A stretch of 64,000 bases of DNA, from contig JADJWD010000002.1 of the NCBI GenBank assembly GCA_016716535.1, positions 682,001 through 746,000 of the forward strand, read 5' to 3'. This document shows, piece after piece, positions 1-10,852 of this stretch (position 1 is the first letter of the stretch; every line of letters starts with the position of its first letter). The DNA comes from Betaproteobacteria bacterium (lineage in GTDB: Bacteria > Pseudomonadota > Gammaproteobacteria > Burkholderiales > Burkholderiaceae_C). A program made the translations under genes and the position numbers. The notes under the pieces are model-generated. The model did not search any database and was not told where the DNA came from. It worked only from the letters and a program-made list of their open reading frames with translations.

Positions 1-927
1 GAGCACGTCAAGTCGATCCTCACCGGCAACGACTCGCCCGACATCGGCTTCGACCTCTCGATCAACCCGTACCGCGGCTGCGAGCACGGCTGCATCTACT
101 GCTACGCGCGGCCCACGCACAGCTACCTGAACCTGTCGCCCGGCGTCGACTTCGAGACGCGCATCGTCGCCAAGGTCAATGCCGCCGAGCGGCTGCGCGA
201 GGCGCTGCGGGCACCTGGCTACACGCCGCTGATGCTGAACATCGGCTCCGCGACCGACGCCTACCAGCCGGCGGAAAGGCGGCTTGGCATCACGCGCGCG
301 GTGATCGAGGTGCTGGCCGAGACGAACCACCCGTTCTCGCTGATCACCAAGTCGGCGCTCGTCGAGCGCGACCTCGACCTGATCGCGCCGATGGCCGCGC
401 GCGGGCTCGTTGCGGTGTACCTGTCGATCACGACGCTCGACGCGACGCTGGCACGCAAGCTCGAGCCGCGCGCCGCCGCGCCGCACCGGCGGCTGCGCAC
501 GCTGCGCGCGTTGGCCGAGGCCGGCGTGCCGGTGGGCGTCAGCGTCTCGCCATTGATCCCGTTCGTCAACGAGCCCGAACTCGAGCGCGTGCTCGAAGCG
601 GCGCGCGACGCCGGCGCAACGCGCGCCTTCAGCATCGTGCTGCGCCTGCCGTGGGAGGTGAGCCCGCTGTTCCAGCAGTGGCTCGCGCAGCACCTGCCTG
701 ATCGCGCAGCGCGCGTGATGGCGCGGGTGCGCGAGATGCGGGGCGGCCGCGACTACGACGCGAAGTTCGGCACCCGGATGACCGGCACCGGCACCTGGGC
801 GCAACTCGTGCGCCAGCGCTTCGAGAAGGCGTGCGCGCGGCTGGGCCTGAACCGTGAACGGCACGAGCTCGACCTGACGCACTTCAGGCCGCCGGAGGCG
901 AACCCCGCGCAGGGGCGCTTGTTCTGA
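1..927 (+). CDS. PA0069-family radical SAM protein (5' end outside the window)
   Basis: The reading frame is open from base 1, so the start codon lies upstream and only about 308 codons are present. A CxxxCxYC motif at codons 27-34 (bases 79-102, within GCEHGCIYCYAR) is the [4Fe-4S]-binding signature of radical SAM enzymes. The following text (PTHSYLNL, then IGSATDAYQPAE and TKSALVERDLDLI) matches the PA0069/SplB-like group. The family is widespread in proteobacteria, but I know of no established substrate. It ends with TGA and converges with dnaJ. The family assignment is firm and the function unknown. Confidence 0.85.
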   Translation, partial: EHVKSILTGNDSPDIGFDLSINPYRGCEHGCIYCYARPTHSYLNLSPGVDFETRIVAKVNAAERLREALRAPGYTPLMLNIGSATDAYQPAERRLGITRAVIEVLAETNHPFSLITKSALVERDLDLIAPMAARGLVAVYLSITTLDATLARKLEPRAAAPHRRLRTLRALAEAGVPVGVSVSPLIPFVNEPELERVLEAARDAGATRAFSIVLRLPWEVSPLFQQWLAQHLPDRAARVMARVREMRGGRDYDAKFGTRMTGTGTWAQLVRQRFEKACARLGLNRERHELDLTHFRPPEANPAQGRLF

Positions 928-945
928 CCGGCCAGTCAGCCGGTC
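926..945. terminator. hairpin between convergent genes
   Basis: GACCGGC at 926-932 pairs perfectly with GCCGGTC at 939-945 around a 6-nt loop. It overlaps the stop codon of the radical SAM gene and lies downstream of dnaJ, so it may end transcription from both sides. There is no clear T-tract, so this is only a candidate. Confidence 0.4.
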
Positions 946-985
946 TTCCGCTCGACGGCGCCGCGCCGGCACGAACTGCGCCGCG

Positions 986-2141
986 CTACTTGAACAGGTC
1001 CTTCACCCGGTCGGTCCAGCTCTTCGCATTCGGCGAATGCCGTTCGCCGGCCTTGCGGAAGCTCTCGTCGAGCTCGCGCATCAGCTTCTTCTGGTGCTCG
1101 GTCAGCTTGACCGGCGTCTCGACGGTGACGTGGCAATAGAGATCGCCCGGGTAGCTCGAGCGCAGCCCCTTGATGCCCTTGCCGCGCAGGCGGAAGGTCT
1201 TGCCGTGCTGCGTGCCTTCCGGCAACTCGATCTCGGCCTTGTGGCCGCCGAGCACCGGCACCTCGATGCCGCCGCCCAGCGCCGCCGTCGTCAGCCCCAC
1301 CGGCACGGTGCAGTGCAGGTCGTCGCCGTCGCGCTCGAAGATCTCGTGCTGCTTGACGCGGATCTCGATGTAGAGGTCGCCCGGCGGCCCGCCGTTGGTG
1401 CCCGGCTCGCCGTTGCCGGCCGAGCGGATGCGCATGCCTTCGTTGATTCCGGCGGGGATCTTCACCTCCAGCGTCTTCTGCTTCTTGATCTTGCCGGCAC
1501 CGTGGCACGCGGGGCACGGCTCGGGGATCACCTTGCCGCTGCCGCGGCACTGCGGGCAGGTCTGCTGGATGCTGAAGAAGCCCTGGCGCAAGTGCACGGT
1601 GCCGGTGCCGGTGCAGGTGCCGCAGGTCTTCGGGCTCGTGCCGGGCTTGGCGCCGCTGCCCTTGCAGGTGTCACAGTTCTCCCAGGTCGGCACGCGAATT
1701 TGCGTTTCCTTGCCGAAGGCCGCCTCCTCGAGCGTGATCTCCATCGCGTAGCTGAGGTCGCTGCCGCGGTAGACCTGCTGGCCGCCGCCGCCGCGCCGGC
1801 CGCCGCCTGCGCCGCCGCCGAAGATGTCGCCGAAGATGTCGCCGAAGGCCTCGGCGAAGCCGCCGAAGCCCTTCGGGCCCCGGGCCGCCGCGGCCCATGC
1901 CCATGTTCGGGTCGACGCCGGCGTGGCCGTACTGGTCGTACGCAGCGCGCTTGCCCGAGTCGGAGAGCATCTCGTAGGCCTCCTTGGCCTCCTTGAACTT
2001 CTCCTCGGCCTTCTTCGCCTCGTCACCCTGGTTGCGGTCAGGGTGGTGCTTCATGGCCAGCTTGCGATAGGCCTTCTTGATGTCCTCGTCGGTGGCGTTC
2101 TTCGGCACGCCGAGGATGTCGTAGTAGTCGCGCTTTGCCAT
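986..2141 (-). CDS. dnaJ: chaperone DnaJ (Hsp40), interrupted by a one-base frameshift as sequenced
   Basis: Co-chaperone that delivers unfolded clients to DnaK and stimulates its ATPase. The J domain (MAKRDYYDILGVPKNATDED, with HPD) starts at 2141. The Gly/Phe region, four zinc-binding CxxCxGxG motifs (CDTCKGSG, CGTCTGTG, CPQCRGSG, CPACHGAG) and the C-terminal substrate domains follow, ending at a TAG at 986. The J domain and the remainder are in different frames, which change over near 1878-1890. Removing one C from the CCCC run at 1878-1881 restores ...GGPGPKGFGGFAEAF... and a protein of about 384 residues, the normal size. The break falls in the low-complexity Gly-rich linker and at a homopolymer, so a sequencing error is more likely than a real mutation. 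It is the third gene of grpE-dnaK-dnaJ. Confidence 0.93.
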
Positions 2142-2183
2142 GAGGGATGGTTGCAGTCGATCGGTCTTCGAGAAACACCTGCG

Positions 2184-2258
2184 CCGCAGTCAGCGCGCGG
2201 CGGCGGGCCGTGCGCTGACTGCGGCGGGATAAGGCGGCGGGCCCTGCAAGGCCCGCCG
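2184..2258. other. two strong hairpins in the dnaK-dnaJ spacer
   Basis: The 128-bp spacer holds two perfect inverted repeats. One has 13-bp arms (CCGCAGTCAGCGC at 2184-2196, complement at 2212-2224) with a 15-nt loop. The other has 9-bp arms (CGGCGGGCC at 2235-2243, complement at 2250-2258) with a 6-nt loop and starts 12 nt after the dnaK stop. Neither has a U-tract on the transcribed strand. Partial termination or mRNA protection between dnaK and dnaJ is the inference. Confidence 0.55.
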
Positions 2259-2269
2259 TGTCATCGGGC

Positions 2270-4219
<1,950 letters not shown>

Positions 4220-4320
4220 GGTTCTGATGCTCCTGGGAAGGGATTCCGGTTGGTGTTCGAGTTGTGGATAACTTCGCCGCTTTCAAGGGCGCGGCGGCCG
4301 GCAAAAACGCGTTCTTGGCG

Positions 4321-4881
4321 CTACTTCGGCGCAGCGACGGTCACCAGCGCCGGGCGCAGCACGCGCTCGTTGATCAGGTAGCCCTTTTGCAGCACCGTCA
4401 CGACGGTGTTCGGTTCCTGGTCGGCCGGCACCATGCTGATGGCCTGGTGCTGGTGCGGGTCGAACTTCGTGCCCGCCGGCGGCGCCACCTGCACGACCTT
4501 GTTGCGCTCGAGCGCGCCGGCGAGCTGGCGCAGCGTCACGTGCACGCCTTCGAGCAGCTGCTCGTTGCTCGCCTTGGGCTGCGCGACGGCGGCTTCGAGG
4601 CTGTCCTTCACCGGCAGCAGGCTCTCGGCGAAGGCCTCGATCGCGAACTTGCGCGCCTTCGCCACGTCTTCCTCGGCGCGGCGGCGGATGTTCTCGCCCT
4701 CGGCCTTGGCGCGCAGGTAGGCGTCGGAGACTTCGGCGTGGCGCGCCTTCAGCTCGGCCAGCTCCTGCTGCATGCCGGCCGCGTCGGGAAGCGGCGGCAT
4801 CGCGCCGCCGAGGTCTTCGGGGACGAGGCCGGCCAGGGGCTCGGTATCGGGGGCGTCGGGGAGGTCGTTGTCCGGTTTCAT
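4321..4881 (-). CDS. grpE: nucleotide exchange factor GrpE
   Basis: Releases ADP from DnaK and so resets the chaperone cycle. The 186-residue protein starts at the ATG at 4881 (MKPDNDLPDAPDTEPL). The frame extends to an ATG at 4929, but that extension would run across the heat-shock promoter, so the downstream start is preferred. A charged helical segment around residues 40-90 (ELKARHAEVSDAYLRAKAEG) forms the dimeric coiled coil. The beta domain follows with VHVTLRQLAGALERNKVVQV and the family signature around KFDPHQHQAISMVP. It is the first gene of the grpE-dnaK-dnaJ unit. Confidence 0.96.
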   Translation of the reverse strand: MKPDNDLPDAPDTEPLAGLVPEDLGGAMPPLPDAAGMQQELAELKARHAEVSDAYLRAKAEGENIRRRAEEDVAKARKFAIEAFAESLLPVKDSLEAAVAQPKASNEQLLEGVHVTLRQLAGALERNKVVQVAPPAGTKFDPHQHQAISMVPADQEPNTVVTVLQKGYLINERVLRPALVTVAAPK

Positions 4882-4905
4882 GTTCGATCTGACAAGGCTC
4901 GCGCG

Positions 4906-4935
4906 ATAGCTGGGGCCGGCCGCGGGCATTTCAAG
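4906..4935 (-). promoter_or_regulatory. sigma-32 (RpoH) heat-shock promoter before grpE
   Basis: On the minus strand CTTGAA (4935-4930) and CCCCAGCTAT (4915-4906) are separated by 14 bp. The RpoH consensus is CTTGAA, 13-15 bp, CCCCATnT. The -10 ends 24 bp before the grpE ATG, giving a short leader. Position, spacing and gene identity agree, so grpE-dnaK-dnaJ is very likely heat-induced through RpoH. No CIRCE element was seen. Confidence 0.87.
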
Positions 4936-5068
4936 TGGGGGTCAGGCGGGGCGGAACCTGGCATTTTCCGGCAGCCGGGCGGCCGCTCCTGGCGAGCTGG
5001 GCGCCGGCGCCGTGCACGTGTCGCGGCAAGTGGCGGTCCGCTGGCCGCGAGCAGGGCGGTCGCCCTGT

Positions 5069-5523
<455 letters not shown>

Positions 5524-5527
<4 letters not shown>

Positions 5528-6960
5528 GCGGGCTTCACTGGCGCGAGTGGCAGCAGCACCGTCGCATCCAGCCCTTCGGTGCGGCCCGCGGGCCGGCGGT
5601 CGTCGAGCGTGATCTGCCCGCCGAGCGTCGCGACGATCTCGCGGCAGATGGCGAGGCCGAGCCCGCTGCCGCCCTCGCCGCCGCCAGCGGAAAACGGCTC
5701 GAAGAGGCGCGCGCGCACCTCCGGCGCGAGGCCCGCGCCGCTGTCAGCGACGACGAGGCGGGCGTGCTCCGGATCGACCTCCACCCGGACCACCAGCCGC
5801 GAGCCCGCCGGGCTGTGCTTGATCGCGTTGTGCAGCAGGTTGCGCGTCAGCTCGCGCAGCGCCCATTCGTGGCCGCGCACCGGCGCCGGCTGCTCGTCCA
5901 TCACGAGTTCGAAGTCCAGTTGCCTGGCCGCGACCAGCGCCGACAGGTCCAGCGCCACCGCGCGCACGACCGGCGCCCAGTCGGTGACCGGCGCGTCGCC
6001 TTGCTGGCGCAGCTGCTCGACCTTGGCCAGCGCGAGCATCTGGTTCGCGAGGTCGGTGGCGCGCGCCACCGTGTGGTCGATCTCGGCCAGCGCCGTGTCG
6101 GCGTCGACATCGCCGCGGCGCGCCGACTGCACCTGCGCCTTCAGCACCGCCAGCGGCGTGCGCAGCTGGTGCGACGCGTCGCGCACGAAGCGCTTCTGGT
6201 GCTCGAGCAGGTGCGACAAGCGCGCCATCACGCCGTTGGTCGCCTCGATCAGCGGCAGCAGCTCGCGCGGCGCCGCGGCCGTCGTCGCCGCCGGCAGCGG
6301 CGACAGGTCGGTCTCGGCGCGCGCGCGCACGTGCTCGCCGAGGTCGCGCACCGGCCGCGTCGCGCGCTGCACGACGAAGACGACGACGAAGGCGATGACG
6401 GCGATCAGCACCGCCTGCTGCGTCAGCGTGCGCAGCAGCAGGTTGCGCGCGAGCGCCTCGCGCAGCTCGAGCGTCTCTGCCACCTGGATCGTCGCCATGC
6501 CGTGCCCCTCGGGCCCGGCCACCGGCTGCAGCAGCACGGCCATGCGCACCGGCTCGTCGCGGTAGCGCTCGTCGTAGAAGTGCACGAGCGCGGCGAAGGT
6601 GTTCGGCGCCGCGCCGGCCGGGCGCGGCGGCGGCAGGTCCTCGAAGCCCGAAACCATTTCGCCGCGAAAGCCGCTGACGCGGTAGTACAGGCGGCTGCGG
6701 TTGTCGGCCTCGAAGGCCTCGAGCGCGCTGTAGGGCAGGGTCGCCGCGAGGCTGGCCTGCGGGCCTTCGCCTTGCACGTGCAACTGCTCGCCGATCGCCT
6801 TGGCCGAGGCGAGCAGCGTGCGGTCGTAGGCCCCGTTGGCCGCCTCGAGCGCAAAGCCGTACAGCAGCGCCGCGCCGAGCGCGACGATCGCCAGCACCGG
6901 GATCAGCAGCCCGAGCAGCAACTGGCGGCGCAACGACGCGCGCGCGGCCGGGCGTGTCAT
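5524..6960 (-). CDS. tctE: TctE-like sensor histidine kinase
   Basis: Inner-membrane sensor of a two-component system, probably reporting external tricarboxylates. Of 478 residues, TM1 is about 13-35 and TM2 about 182-198. Between them is a periplasmic sensor domain of the two-component sensor kinase N-terminal type. The HisKA box is DASHQLRTPLAVLK, with phospho-acceptor His264. The HATPase has an N box (NLLHNAIKHSP), a G1 box (DSGAGL) and a G2 box (GGSGLGLAI). It overlaps its regulator by 4 bp (ATGA) and diverges from the tctCBA transport genes, the arrangement on which the TctDE naming rests. The ligand has not been shown here. Confidence 0.85.
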
Positions 6961-7724
6961 CCGCCGCGCTGCCCTGCGGTGTCGGCGCCGCTGCCAGCAC
7001 CAGAACCGCCGCCGCCTTCGTCGCCGCTCTCGGCCTTCAGCAGGTAGCCCAGGCCGCGCAGCGTGACGATGGTCGCTCCGGTGCCGGCGAGCTTCTTGCG
7101 CAGCCGGTAGACGACGACCTCGATCGCATCGGCATGCACGGCGGCGTCGGCGCTGCCGCCGGGGAAGACGAGATCCGACAGCCGCTCCTTCGCCACCGCG
7201 AGGCCGGGCCGGCCGAGCAGCGCGCGCAGCAGCGCCGCTTCGCGCGTGCTCAGGTCCAGCGGCTGGCCGTGCCGGTAGATGGCGCCGCTGGCCGCATCGA
7301 CCGCGAGGCCGCAGAAGGTGGGTGCTGCGGCATCGCCGGTCACATTCACGCTGCCGGTGCCGCCACCCGAGCGCCGCGCCAGCGCGCGCACGCGCGCCTC
7401 GAGTTCGTCGAGGTCGAACGGCTTGGCCAGGTAGTCGTCGGCGCCGGTGTTGAGGCCGAGGATGCGGTCGCCGACCGTGCCGCGCGCGGTGAGGATGATC
7501 ACCGGCGTGCGCAAGCCTTCGGCGCGCGCGGCGCTCAGCACCTCGAGACCATCCTGCCCGGGCAGGCTCAGGTCGAGCAGCACGACGTCGGGCACGCTGG
7601 CGCGCCAGCGGTCGAGCGCCCGCGCGCCGTCGGTGCAGGCGACGACCTGCATGCCGCGGCGCCCGAAACTGCGCACGAGCGTCGTCTGCATCGCAGCGTT
7701 GTCTTCGATCAGCAGCAGCTTCAT
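6957..7724 (-). CDS. tctD: TctD-like response regulator
   Basis: OmpR/PhoB-type transcription factor of 255 residues. The start is the ATG at 7724 (MKLLLIEDNAAMQTTLVRSF). An upstream in-frame extension has no family resemblance. The receiver domain has the acidic pocket at Asp8, phospho-acceptor Asp51 in VVLLDLSLPGQDG and conserved Lys in LAKPFDLDE. The C-terminal winged helix includes LSTREAALLRALLGRPG and VYRLRKKLAGTGATIVTLRG. It is co-transcribed with the kinase, and the 152-bp gap to tctC (7725-7876) must hold the divergent promoters it is expected to control. I did not find a convincing operator there. Confidence 0.87.
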   Translation of the reverse strand: MKLLLIEDNAAMQTTLVRSFGRRGMQVVACTDGARALDRWRASVPDVVLLDLSLPGQDGLEVLSAARAEGLRTPVIILTARGTVGDRILGLNTGADDYLAKPFDLDELEARVRALARRSGGGTGSVNVTGDAAAPTFCGLAVDAASGAIYRHGQPLDLSTREAALLRALLGRPGLAVAKERLSDLVFPGGSADAAVHADAIEVVVYRLRKKLAGTGATIVTLRGLGYLLKAESGDEGGGGSGAGSGADTAGQRGG

Positions 7725-7876
7725 CGCGGGGTGGGGATTATCCCGGCGCGCCCGTTGCGCGGCGCCAAGGGGCGTACGGTTCGGGTTACCCCCAAGGCGC
7801 TCGACAGCCAACTGACAGCGCCGGCCGCGAGCATCCGCGCCACGCTTGGTTCACCACCCACCCAAGGAGACCTGAC

Positions 7877-8833
7877 ATGCGTCGTGATGCTTTCCTGAAG
7901 ACCCTGGCCGCGCTGGCCGCCGCCGGCGCGCTGCCGGCCGCGCGTGCCGCCACGAACATGAAGATGATGATCCCCGCCAACCCCGGCGGCGGCTGGGACA
8001 GCACCGGCCGCGCGCTCGGCAAGGCCTTGCAGGAAGCCGGCGCCGCCAGCGCCATGACCTACGAGAACAAGGGCGGCGCTGCCGGCGCCATCGGCCTGGC
8101 GCAATTCGTCAACGCCGCCAAGGGCGACCCGAACGCGCTGATCATGATGGGCCAGGTGATGATCGGCGGCATCATCACCGGCAAGCCGCCGGTGAGCATC
8201 ACGCAGTGCACGCCGATCGCGCGCCTGACGAGCGAGTACTCGGCCTTCGTCCTGCCGGCGCAAAGCCCGCTGAAGACGATGAAGGACGTGATCGAGCAGA
8301 TGAAGAAGGACCCCGCCAGCGTCAAGTGGGGCGGCGGCTCGCGCGGCAGCACCGAGCACGTGACGATCGCCATGATCGCGCGCGAGGTCGGCGTCGACGC
8401 GACGAAGATCAACTACGTGCCGTTCCGCGGCGGCGGCGAGGCGGTCGCGGCGATCCTCGGCAACAACGTCACCGTCGGCGCCAGCGGCTACAGCGAGTTC
8501 CAGCAGTACATCGAGAGCGGCAAGATGCGCGCCATCGCGATGGCCAGCCCGGCGCGCCAGAAGGGCATCGACGTGCCGACGCTGAAGGAGCAGGGCATCA
8601 ACGTCGAGCTGGGCAACTGGCGCGGCGTCTACGGCGCGCCCGGCATCAACGACGCGCAGCGCAAGGCGCTGACCGACGCGGTGCTGAAGGCGCTGAAGAC
8701 CAAGAGCTGGACCGAGGCGCTGGCCAAGAACAACTGGACGGCTGCGCCGATGAGCGGCAAGGAGTTCGACGACTTCGTCGACCGCGAGTTCGCGACGCTG
8801 CGCGCGACGATGGTCAAGGCCGGGATGATCTGA
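7877..8833 (+). CDS. tctC: tripartite tricarboxylate transporter receptor TctC (Bug family)
   Basis: Periplasmic solute-binding protein that captures the substrate for the TctAB membrane pair. The 318 residues begin with a cleavable signal (MRRDAFLKTLAALAAAGALP, cut after AARA) of the RR type seen in many Bug proteins. The binding motif region PANPGGGWDSTGRALGKALQ follows, then ENKGGAAGAIGLAQF and the typical GRNNVTVG-like wall segment. A good Shine-Dalgarno (AAGGAG, 7 nt before ATG) supports the start. It is the first gene of the divergent operon facing tctDE. Bug paralogues are numerous, so the substrate is inferred from the neighbouring lyase and transferase genes. Confidence 0.92.
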   Translation: MRRDAFLKTLAALAAAGALPAARAATNMKMMIPANPGGGWDSTGRALGKALQEAGAASAMTYENKGGAAGAIGLAQFVNAAKGDPNALIMMGQVMIGGIITGKPPVSITQCTPIARLTSEYSAFVLPAQSPLKTMKDVIEQMKKDPASVKWGGGSRGSTEHVTIAMIAREVGVDATKINYVPFRGGGEAVAAILGNNVTVGASGYSEFQQYIESGKMRAIAMASPARQKGIDVPTLKEQGINVELGNWRGVYGAPGINDAQRKALTDAVLKALKTKSWTEALAKNNWTAAPMSGKEFDDFVDREFATLRATMVKAGMI

Positions 8834-8839
8834 GCGGTC

Positions 8840-9343
8840 ATGGGCCAGCGGCTGCACCAGACGCTGATCGGCCTGGCCGCGCTGGCGCTCGGCGCGCTGC
8901 TGGCCGCCGGCGCCACCGGCATCTCGGCGCAGGCCGGGTATGCCGGCGTCGGGCCGAACTTCCTGCCCTGGGTCGTCGCGGCCGTGCTCGGCGCCTGCGG
9001 CGTGTGGCTGACGATCGACGCGCGCCGCGAAGGCGGCTGGCGTGATCTCGATCCACCGTCGGGTGCCCCGAAGGGTGACTGGACGGCGCTCGCCTGGGTC
9101 GCCGCCGGCATCGTCGCGACGGCGCTCCTGCTCACGACGGCCGGCTTCGTGCTTGCCTGCACGGCGTGTTTCATGCTCGCCGTGCGCGGCCTGCGCGGCG
9201 CCGAGGGCAAGCCGCACGGCGGCGCGCGCGGTCTCGTGCTCGACTTCGTCACCGGCTTCCTGATCGCCGGGCCCGCGTACTGGGTATTCACCAAGCTGCT
9301 GGGCATCAACCTGCCCGGCCTCACCGGCACCGGCTGGATCTGA
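8840..9343 (+). CDS. tctB: tricarboxylate transporter small membrane subunit TctB
   Basis: The 167-residue small integral membrane subunit of the TctCBA secondary transporter. Four hydrophobic segments are visible: near residues 10-30 (LIGLAALALGALLAAGATGI), 40-58 (LPWVVAAVLGACGVWL), 85-120 (WVAAGIVATALLLTTAGFVL plus following) and 140-155. These match the 4-TM TctB fold. The gene sits between tctC (6 bp upstream) and tctA (11 bp downstream) in the same orientation. Sequence in this family is poorly conserved, so the assignment leans on size, topology and context. Confidence 0.88.
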   Translation: MGQRLHQTLIGLAALALGALLAAGATGISAQAGYAGVGPNFLPWVVAAVLGACGVWLTIDARREGGWRDLDPPSGAPKGDWTALAWVAAGIVATALLLTTAGFVLACTACFMLAVRGLRGAEGKPHGGARGLVLDFVTGFLIAGPAYWVFTKLLGINLPGLTGTGWI

Positions 9344-9354
9344 GGACCCGAAGC

Positions 9355-10851
9355 ATGGACATCTGGAGCCAGCTGCTCTCGGGCTTCGCGACCGCGGCGA
9401 CGCCGATCAACCTGCTGTGGGCCTTCGTCGGCTGCGCTTTGGGCACGGCGATCGGCGTGCTGCCGGGCCTGGGGCCCGCGGTGACGGTGGCGATGCTGCT
9501 GCCGATCACCGCCCAGGTCGAGCCCACCGCGAGCATGATCTTCTTCGCCGGCATCTACTACGGCGCGATGTACGGCGGCAGCACGACGTCGATCCTGCTG
9601 AACACGCCCGGCGAAACCGGCACGATGGTCACCGCGCTCGAAGGCTTCAAGATGGCCAAGAGCGGCCGCGCCGGCGCGGCGCTGGCCACGGCGGCGATCG
9701 GCTCGTTCGTCGCCGGCAGCATCGCCACCGTGCTGGTGACGCTCTTCGCGCCGTTCGTCGCCACGCACGCCGTCAAGCTCGGGCCGCCCGAGTACTTCAT
9801 GCTGATGGTGCTGGCGTTCACCACCGTCAGCGCGGTGCTCGGCCGCAGCTCGCTGCGCGGCATCACGGCGCTGTTCATCGGCCTGGCGCTCGGCCTCGTC
9901 GGTGTCGACCAGATCACCGCGCAGGCGCGCTACACCGGCGGCATCCCCGAGTTCACCGACGGCATCGAGGTCGTGCTCGTCGCGGTCGGCCTCTTCGCCG
10001 TCGGCGAGTGCCTGTACACGGCGCTGTACGAAGGGCGCACGACGGCGCAGATGAACACGATGAACCGCGTGCACATGACGCGCGAGCAGTGGCGGCGCTC
10101 GGTGCCGGCGTGGCTGCGCGGCACGGCGCTGGGTTTCCCGTTCGGCACGATTCCGGCCGGCGGCACCGAGATCCCGACGTTCCTGTCGTACGGCGTCGAG
10201 CGCAAGCTCTCGAGTCACCCGGAGGAGTTCGGCACCAGCGGCGCGATCGAAGGTGTCGCCGGCCCCGAGGCCGCGAACAACGCGGCGGTGACGGCAACGC
10301 TCGTGCCGCTGCTGACGCTGGGCATCCCGACCAGCGTGACGGCGGCGATCCTTTTGTCGGCGTTGCAGAACTACGGCATCAACGCCGGGCCGCAGCTGTT
10401 CCAGACGAGCTCGGCGCTGGTGTGGGCGCTGATCGCCAGCCTGTACATCGGCAACGTCATGCTGCTCGTGCTGAATCTGCCGCTCGTCGGCCTGTGGGTG
10501 AAGCTGCTGAAGATCCCGCGTCCGCAGCTCTACGCCGGCATCCTGATCTTCGCGACGATCGGCGTGTACGGCATGCGCCAAAGCGCCTTCGATCTCTTCC
10601 TGATGCTCGGCCTCGGCTTGCTCGGCGTGCTGATGCGGCGCTTCGACTTCCCGACTGCGCCGGTGATCGTCGGCATGATCCTGGGACCCCTGGCCGAAGC
10701 GCAGATGCGCAACGCGGTGGCCATCGGCGAAGGCCGCTGGACGGTGTTCATCGAGCGGCCGGCCTCGCTGGTGCTGGGGCTCGTCGTCCTCGCGGTGCTG
10801 GTGCTGCCGCGGCTGATGAAGCTGCTGGCGCGGCGGCGAGCCGAAGTCTGA
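9355..10851 (+). CDS. tctA: tricarboxylate transporter large membrane subunit TctA
   Basis: The channel subunit of the TctCBA transporter, a 498-residue polytopic inner-membrane protein with about 11-12 hydrophobic segments. The start is the ATG at 9355 (MDIWSQLLSGFATAATPINL). The same frame stays open upstream but there overlaps tctB. The family signatures are GVLPGLGPAVTVAMLLPIT near residue 35-55 and YGGSTTSILLNTPGE near 70-85, plus the repeated second-half copy (GFPFGTIPAGGTEIPTFLSY, ending in GIPTSVTAAILLSAL). Length and motif order are standard. The next gene begins 1 bp after its stop, which links transport to the CoA-transferase. Confidence 0.95.
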   Translation: MDIWSQLLSGFATAATPINLLWAFVGCALGTAIGVLPGLGPAVTVAMLLPITAQVEPTASMIFFAGIYYGAMYGGSTTSILLNTPGETGTMVTALEGFKMAKSGRAGAALATAAIGSFVAGSIATVLVTLFAPFVATHAVKLGPPEYFMLMVLAFTTVSAVLGRSSLRGITALFIGLALGLVGVDQITAQARYTGGIPEFTDGIEVVLVAVGLFAVGECLYTALYEGRTTAQMNTMNRVHMTREQWRRSVPAWLRGTALGFPFGTIPAGGTEIPTFLSYGVERKLSSHPEEFGTSGAIEGVAGPEAANNAAVTATLVPLLTLGIPTSVTAAILLSALQNYGINAGPQLFQTSSALVWALIASLYIGNVMLLVLNLPLVGLWVKLLKIPRPQLYAGILIFATIGVYGMRQSAFDLFLMLGLGLLGVLMRRFDFPTAPVIVGMILGPLAEAQMRNAVAIGEGRWTVFIERPASLVLGLVVLAVLVLPRLMKLLARRRAEV

Positions 10852-10852
10852 A

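Noticed and set aside
7725..7876. TctD operator in the divergent tctD-tctC region
   Set aside because: Several short GC-rich repeats can be found, but none stands out in spacing or symmetry, so no site is called.
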